This document shows, piece after piece, positions 15,864-19,593 of a stretch of 19,593 nt of DNA. The notes below the pieces were generated by a model. That model had not been told where the DNA came from. It saw only the letters and a program-made list of their open reading frames with translations, and searched no databases. The stretch comes from CAVZRC01 sp052148775. Its GTDB lineage: Bacteria > Planctomycetota > Planctomycetia > Isosphaerales > Isosphaeraceae. The stretch covers positions 1-19,593 of the forward strand of contig JBKQHM010000586.1 of NCBI GenBank assembly GCA_052148775.1. The letters run 5' to 3'. The translations under genes were made by a program, and so were the position numbers. How positions within the stretch are numbered: the stretch's first letter is position 1; every line of letters begins with the position of its first letter.

Positions 15864-16949
15864 ATGTCCTGGACGCTCGACAAGATCCTCAACGAAGCAC
15901 GGAGATCGGGCGCCAGCGACGTGCACCTCATCCACGGCATCTCGCCGGCCTTCCGCGTCAACAGCGAGATCAGGCTCATCGCCGGGGATGCGCTCGACGA
16001 AGCGACGCTCCGCGTCATGATCGACGGCTTGATGAACGAGAAGCAGCGCGAGGTCTTCGCCCACGAGTGGCAGCTCTGCTTCTCCCGGCACTGGGAGGGC
16101 GTCGGTCGCTTCCGTGCCAGCGTCTACCTCCATGCCGGCATCCCGGAGATGGCGATTCGCCTCTGCGAGACCGTGGTCCGCCAGCGCGCCGAGCTCGGCC
16201 TGCCCCCGGTCATCGACGACCTGGCGCGGCTCCCCAACGGCCTGATCCTCATCACCGGCGCGACCGGCAACGGCAAGACGACGACCCTCAACTACCTGGT
16301 CGACCTCATTAACCGCAGTCGACGGGTGAAGATCGTGACGATCGAGGACCCTGTCGAATACGTCCACCACAATCAGAGCAGTATCGTCGTGCAGCAGGAG
16401 GTCTACACGGACGTCCCCTCATTCCGCCAGGCTCTAACGCACGTCCTGCGGCAGGACCCCGATGTCGTCGTGATCGGCGAGATGAGGGACCTGGAGACGG
16501 TCGCCACCGCGTTGACGGCCGCGGAGACTGGCCACCTGGTGATCGCCACGCTGCACACGCCCGACGCCGTTCAGACAATCCAGCGCATCTTCAGCGTCTT
16601 CCCCCACGAGCAGCAGAACACGATTACCTACCAGCTCGCCAACACGATCCAGGCCGTCCTGGCCCAACGCCTGCTCCCCCGGGCCGACAACAAGGGGCTG
16701 ATCCTCGCCTCCGAGGTCTGCATCGCCACGCCCGCGGTCCGGAAGCGTATTCGCGAGGGCGAGCCGCACCTCCTCTTCAACGACATGCAGATGGGTCGAA
16801 AGCACCAGATGCAGACGCTCGACGCTTCGCTCCTCGAACTCTACCAGCGGGGCGAGATCGGCTACGACGTCGCAATATCGAACGCCCGCGAGCCCGAGAG
16901 CATCCGCCAACGATCGACCGGCACCCGCGGCGGGACGATCGATCGGTGA
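15864..16949 (+). CDS. PilT-type secretion/retraction ATPase
   Basis: A 361-residue member of the PilT/VirB11 superfamily of hexameric ATPases. The N-terminal PAS-like domain is followed by Walker A GATGNGKTT at 132-140, the Asp box IVTIEDPVEYVHH at 157-169, Walker B VVVIGEMRD at 201-209, the His box TGHLVIATLHTPDAVQTIQR at 222-241, and the C-terminal PilT pattern FNDMQMGRKHQMQTLDASLL. The P-loop is usually GPTGSGK; Ala and Asn replace Pro and Ser here, and the key Gly, Lys and Thr remain. GGAGGA seven bases before ATG 15864 favours this start over ATG 15843. It closes the operon; no pilin, PilB, PilC or prepilin peptidase is visible, so it may power something other than a classical type IV pilus. 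The fold is firm, the function open. Confidence 0.9.
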   Translation: MSWTLDKILNEARRSGASDVHLIHGISPAFRVNSEIRLIAGDALDEATLRVMIDGLMNEKQREVFAHEWQLCFSRHWEGVGRFRASVYLHAGIPEMAIRLCETVVRQRAELGLPPVIDDLARLPNGLILITGATGNGKTTTLNYLVDLINRSRRVKIVTIEDPVEYVHHNQSSIVVQQEVYTDVPSFRQALTHVLRQDPDVVVIGEMRDLETVATALTAAETGHLVIATLHTPDAVQTIQRIFSVFPHEQQNTITYQLANTIQAVLAQRLLPRADNKGLILASEVCIATPAVRKRIREGEPHLLFNDMQMGRKHQMQTLDASLLELYQRGEIGYDVAISNAREPESIRQRSTGTRGGTIDR

Positions 16950-16987
16950 TCGAATGCCAATCCGCTTTCCGGAGAGACGGTCCTCGC

Positions 16988-17013
16988 AGAGAAACGGGAT
17001 CGCGTTCATCCCG
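16988..17013 (-). terminator. Possible terminator of the small membrane-protein gene
   Basis: CGGGAT (16995-17000) and ATCCCG (17008-17013) form a perfect 6-bp stem with a 7-nt loop. Read on the minus strand the stem is followed by TTTCTCT, a weak U tract, about 76 nt beyond the stop of the gene at 17089-17592. It is less suited to the plus-strand operon, since no T run follows on that side. Confidence 0.35.
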
Positions 17014-17088
17014 CATCAGACAGATCCACCGTCCGACGACTTGCCACACGGCCCAACCTCAAGGGGTCGTGGCTGAGCGACCAAATGG

Positions 17089-17592
17089 TCACTGAGGCGG
17101 AGGAGCAGGTCCTGCGGCAGTCGAGGCCGGGCCTGACGACTCGATAGGCTCGCCTCGGCCTGCGAAGAAGCCGAAGGCCATGGCCCCGATCCAGCCCAGC
17201 AGGAGGCTCAGGACAGAATGCACCACGAGGAACCTGGCTATCACCCCCTGGACCGCCGCTGCTGAATTTTCGGAGTCGAAGTATTCCCAGACTCGCTCGA
17301 TGATCACCACGGTCAGGAGATTCGGGGAGACGCCGTAGTGCTGGCCCCAGGGCATCCCGATCAGACCGAGCACCAGGTGAGCCCAGCCGAATGCCGCGAA
17401 GCCAGTCCACCAGGCCGCCCCGGTGCCTTGCGAGCATCTCGCCTTATAGATCGCGAAGAGCAGCGAAGCGACAACCAAGTTGAAGACGATGTCCACCCAG
17501 AGCTGCGACGCCTCGCGGAGGGCCACGAGCCCGATGGCGACCGGGATCATCACGGTCATGAGTCCGGCTATCGAGACGCGAAATCGCCCCAT
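17089..17592 (-). CDS. Small multi-spanning membrane protein, planctomycete type
   Basis: A 167-residue protein with about four hydrophobic segments: residues 10-26, 33-49, 65-83 and 118-145. The N-terminus RFRVSIAGLMTVMIPVAIGL is a pattern I associate with many planctomycete membrane proteins of unknown function. The C-terminus is short and rich in Pro, Ala and Gly. GGAGG five bases before the ATG is a strong ribosome site. It is transcribed toward the Ycf46 operon and stands alone; a weak -35-like TTGATG lies upstream near 17647-17652 without a convincing -10. I recognise no catalytic motif and no specific function can be given. Confidence 0.75.
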   Translation of the reverse strand: MGRFRVSIAGLMTVMIPVAIGLVALREASQLWVDIVFNLVVASLLFAIYKARCSQGTGAAWWTGFAAFGWAHLVLGLIGMPWGQHYGVSPNLLTVVIIERVWEYFDSENSAAAVQGVIARFLVVHSVLSLLLGWIGAMAFGFFAGRGEPIESSGPASTAAGPAPPPQ

Positions 17593-18077
17593 GATGGCCT
17601 CCGACCAAACCGGTAGCCTATCAGCCTATCCCCGATCATGCCAAAACATCAAGGTGGTCGAGGCGCGGTCGCAGAGCGTTGCTCCTCGCGATGAAGTCGA
17701 TCCTCTTGCAATTGTCCTATGGGCCACGCCATCCAAGTGCAGTCCTCGATCTCGCGGCTAATGCTTGTCATCGTGACCGCCGCCTTCGTGCTGACGGCCT
17801 GACGGTACGCCGATGGAGAGGTGCCCTGCATAATCGGGGTTCAGGCCCACCTGAGGTTGGCCGATCTGTGCCGGCTCCGCCCGGAACGGTCTCAGCAAGC
17901 AGGGTCGTCATGCGACACACCTCGTCCTGCTCAATCCCCCCCGCTCCCGCTGAGAGCCAGCCAGCCGATTCCTCTCACGCGGCTCTTGAAAGCCCTCTCC
18001 CGATCGGATGCTCCTGACGCTTGGTCGCATCGTCGCTCAACAACAGCCGAGCGCTCTCGCCAGGGAGGAGGTCAGTC
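17593..18077. other. Gene-free stretch of about 485 nt, probably decayed DNA
   Basis: No reading frame here on either strand resembles a protein I know, apart from a short minus-strand phrase GTSPSAYRQA near 17800-17830 that faintly recalls the end of an AraC-type regulator and is preceded by a stop. It lies between an intact membrane-protein gene and a broken recombinase gene, so it probably contains remnants of older genes. The last 15 bases include the recombinase ribosome site GGGAGGAG (18063-18070). Confidence 0.4.
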
Positions 18078-18689
18078 GTGAGCGTGCTTGACGAGACCAC
18101 ACGGATAGCCCCGATCCCGGCCGAGGATCGACCTCGGACCTGCCCCGGCCGGCCCGCCACCCTGCGATCGCCCAAGATCCTCGATCGACTCGCCGTTGTC
18201 TACATCCGCCACTCTGACCCGCAGCAGGTCCTCAAGCATCGCGAATCGCGGGAACGGCAGTATGCCCTCGCCGACCATGCGGTCGCCCCGGGGCTGGCCC
18301 GGGGATTGCGTCCTAGTCATCAACGACCCGGCCTGAGCGGTCGTTCGGCTTATGGGCGCGGCGGATTTCAACGCCTCCTGGCCTGAGTTACCATGGAACA
18401 TGTCGGCCTGATCCTCGGCATCGAGAAGAGCCGCCTCGCCCGCAACAACCGGGACTGCCACAACTTCCTGGAGATGTGTGCCATCCTCGGGGCGGTCCTC
18501 GCGGACGCGGACGGCGTCTACGACCCGCAGGACTCCAACGACAGGTTCTTGCTCGACCTGAAGGGGACGATCAGAAAACCTAAGCTTGTTACTGTGAGAA
18601 AAGGTGGCTTCACAAGCCGACACGAGGTCGTCCGTCCCATCAGGTTCTACGAGCTTTTCTCCGCTGGACTTAACCGTGTCATGCGGTAA
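18078..18689 (+). pseudogene. Serine recombinase (resolvase N-terminal domain), broken and truncated
   Basis: The frame opens at GTG 18078, seven bases after GGGAGGAG, and soon shows the resolvase signature LAVVYIRHSDPQQV, in which the Ser is the expected DNA-attacking residue, then RESRERQYALADHAV. At 18294 the frame slips; the shifted frame reads WPGDCVLVIND to about 18327 and then returns, so two changes compensate. An in-frame TGA at 18384-18386 stops the protein. Beyond it the same frame continues with EHVGLILGIEKSRLARNNRD, then GAVLADADGVYDP and NDRFLLDLKGTI, all resolvase core. Similarity ends near 18590, and the zinc-ribbon and coiled-coil C-terminal parts of large serine recombinases are missing; the last about 33 codons to the TAA are unrelated. 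It is a relic of a mobile element and cannot encode a working enzyme. Confidence 0.85.
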
Positions 18690-18698
18690 CCTGTTGGC

Positions 18699-19593
18699 AT
18701 GGCAAGGAAACGAGCGAAGAACGAGAATGTGCCGGCAAGACGGGTTCGGAGTGGGCCGTCCACGGCGAAACTACTCCGGGACCTGCGGGAGCTAATCCGT
18801 TCCGCTCGCTCGGGAGTGTCCCACGCCGTCAACTCGGCGATGGCGATGCACTACTGGCAAGTCGGTCGGCGCATCCGGACCGATATCCTTGATTCCAAGC
18901 GCGCCGCCTATGGCGAGGAGATTGTCTCGACACTGTCGAGACAATTGAGTGCGGAATTCGGAAGCGGCTACTCACGTCCGAATCTTTTTCGTATGATCAA
19001 ATTCTCGGAGTTCTTCGCCGACGGAGCGATTGTCTCGACGCTGTCGAGACAATTGAGCTGGAGTCATTTCATCGAGATCCTTCGACTGAAAGACTCGCTC
19101 CGAAGGGATTTCTATGCAGAGATGTGCCGGATCGAGCGATGGAACGTCCGGACTCTCAGGGAGAAAATCGACGGGATGCTCTTCGAGCGGACGGCGCTGT
19201 CGAGGAAGCCCGAGGAGTTGGTCAGGCAAGAACTGGCCAGGCTCCGGCAAGAGGACACGCTCACACCTGACCTGGTGTTTCGCGATCCGTATCTTCTGGA
19301 CTTTCTCGGATTGAAGGATGTTTATGATGAGGAAGATCTTGAGATGGCGATCCTTCGGGAAATGGAGCAGTTCATCCTTGAACTCGGGGTGGGCTTCACG
19401 TTTGTTGCCCGACAGAAGCGCATGGTCATCGACGGGGAGGATTTCTTCCTCGATCTGCTCTTCTATCATCGCAAGCTTCGCCGGCTTATCGCCGTGGAAC
19501 TCAAGCTCGAGACGTTCAGGGCCGCCGACAAGGGGCAAATGGAGCTTTACCTCCGCTGGCTTGAAAAGCACGAAATGGAGCCGGCGCAGGAGA
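18699..19593 (+). CDS. DUF1016/YhcG-type PDDEXK nuclease (3' end outside window)
   Basis: At least 298 codons, open to the right edge. The N-terminal DUF1016 region shows LLRDLRELIRSARSGVSHAV at about 24-43, MHYWQVGRRI at 49-58, SGYSRPNLFRMIKFSEFFAD at 89-108, QLSWSHFIEILRLKD, and RRDFYAEMCRIERWNVRTLR at about 131-150. The C-terminal PDDEXK nuclease region shows FVARQKRMVIDGEDFFLDLL with the metal-binding Asp, and AVELKLE with Glu and Lys of the ExK motif; the last visible residues are KHEMEPAQE. YhcG proteins occur in restriction-like and mobile loci; a defence or mobile-element role is inference. No ribosome site precedes ATG 18699. Codons are visibly more A/T-rich than in the operon to the left, and the decayed recombinase lies just upstream, both suggesting horizontal transfer. 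Confidence 0.88.
   Translation, partial: MARKRAKNENVPARRVRSGPSTAKLLRDLRELIRSARSGVSHAVNSAMAMHYWQVGRRIRTDILDSKRAAYGEEIVSTLSRQLSAEFGSGYSRPNLFRMIKFSEFFADGAIVSTLSRQLSWSHFIEILRLKDSLRRDFYAEMCRIERWNVRTLREKIDGMLFERTALSRKPEELVRQELARLRQEDTLTPDLVFRDPYLLDFLGLKDVYDEEDLEMAILREMEQFILELGVGFTFVARQKRMVIDGEDFFLDLLFYHRKLRRLIAVELKLETFRAADKGQMELYLRWLEKHEMEPAQE
18921..18945. repeat. 25-bp palindrome in the DUF1016 gene, copy 1
   Basis: Arms ATTGTCTCGACA and TGTCGAGACAAT are exact reverse complements around a single central C. It encodes IVSTLSRQ in the nuclease frame. The match to copy 2 extends four bases further right (TGAG). Confidence 0.85.
19029..19053. repeat. 25-bp palindrome in the DUF1016 gene, copy 2
   Basis: Same as copy 1 except for one base at the centre (G for A), leaving 11-bp arms around GCT. 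It starts 108 nt (36 codons) after copy 1 and encodes the same IVSTLSRQ phrase in frame. Confidence 0.85.

Noticed and set aside
17649..17831. AraC-like C-terminal phrase GTSPSAYRQA on the minus strand
   Set aside because: Only one short phrase fits, the upstream frame has an immediate stop, and no helix-turn-helix is seen; too weak for a pseudogene call.
1..19593. CRISPR array, tRNA or rRNA genes
   Set aside because: No regularly spaced 25-40 bp repeats and no tRNA cloverleaf or rRNA-like segment was noticed on either strand.

Overview
The window is GC-rich bacterial DNA. Several traits point to a planctomycete, probably of the Isosphaeraceae type: lineage-style families (small membrane proteins starting RFRVSIAGLM, SGNH proteins with one membrane anchor, a Ycf46/Ycf35-type cluster), frequent GTG/TTG starts, and a degraded serine recombinase of a type I associate with this phylum. 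That assignment is inference from gene content; no rRNA or other phylogenetic marker is present.

Region 1 (about 108-8518) is a surface-polysaccharide locus in two divergent blocks. Leftward from 6146 run a GT2 glycosyltransferase, a GT-C (GT39/ArnT-like) membrane glycosyltransferase overlapping it by 4 nt, a dedicated acyl carrier protein, and two membrane-anchored SGNH-hydrolase-like proteins. Rightward from 6333 run a polyprenyl-phosphate sugar-1-phosphate transferase (WcaJ/WbaP type, without the N-terminal helices) and a second GT2 enzyme overlapping it by 40 nt. The logic is priming of undecaprenyl phosphate, sugar addition, and probably acyl decoration of the glycan through the ACP and SGNH proteins. 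An MBOAT acyltransferase, ACP ligase, flippase and polymerase would be expected but are not in the window. A GH51 alpha-L-arabinofuranosidase with a Tat-like leader (8524-10131) faces this locus and is transcribed toward it.

Region 2 (10352-16949) is the most interesting part: eight tightly packed plus-strand genes behind a near-consensus sigma70-type promoter. In order they are a PflX-like radical SAM protein, a small DUF2997-like protein, the AAA+ ATPase Ycf46, a DUF1257/Ycf35 protein, a second DUF2997-like protein, a zinc-ribbon membrane protein with a signal-peptidase-I fold that lacks the catalytic Ser and Lys, a TPR protein, and a PilT-type ATPase without other pilus genes. Gene overlaps (ATGA, TAATG) and short gaps imply one transcript and a shared, unknown job, plausibly a membrane-linked ATPase machine.

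Region 3 (17089-19593) is accessory. It has a small membrane protein on the minus strand, about 485 nt with no recognisable gene, a serine-recombinase pseudogene broken by an in-frame stop and compensating frameshifts, and a DUF1016/YhcG-type PDDEXK nuclease gene that runs off the right end. The nuclease gene carries two in-frame copies of a 25-bp palindrome.

All assignments come from reading the sequence and remembered family motifs; no database search was run.
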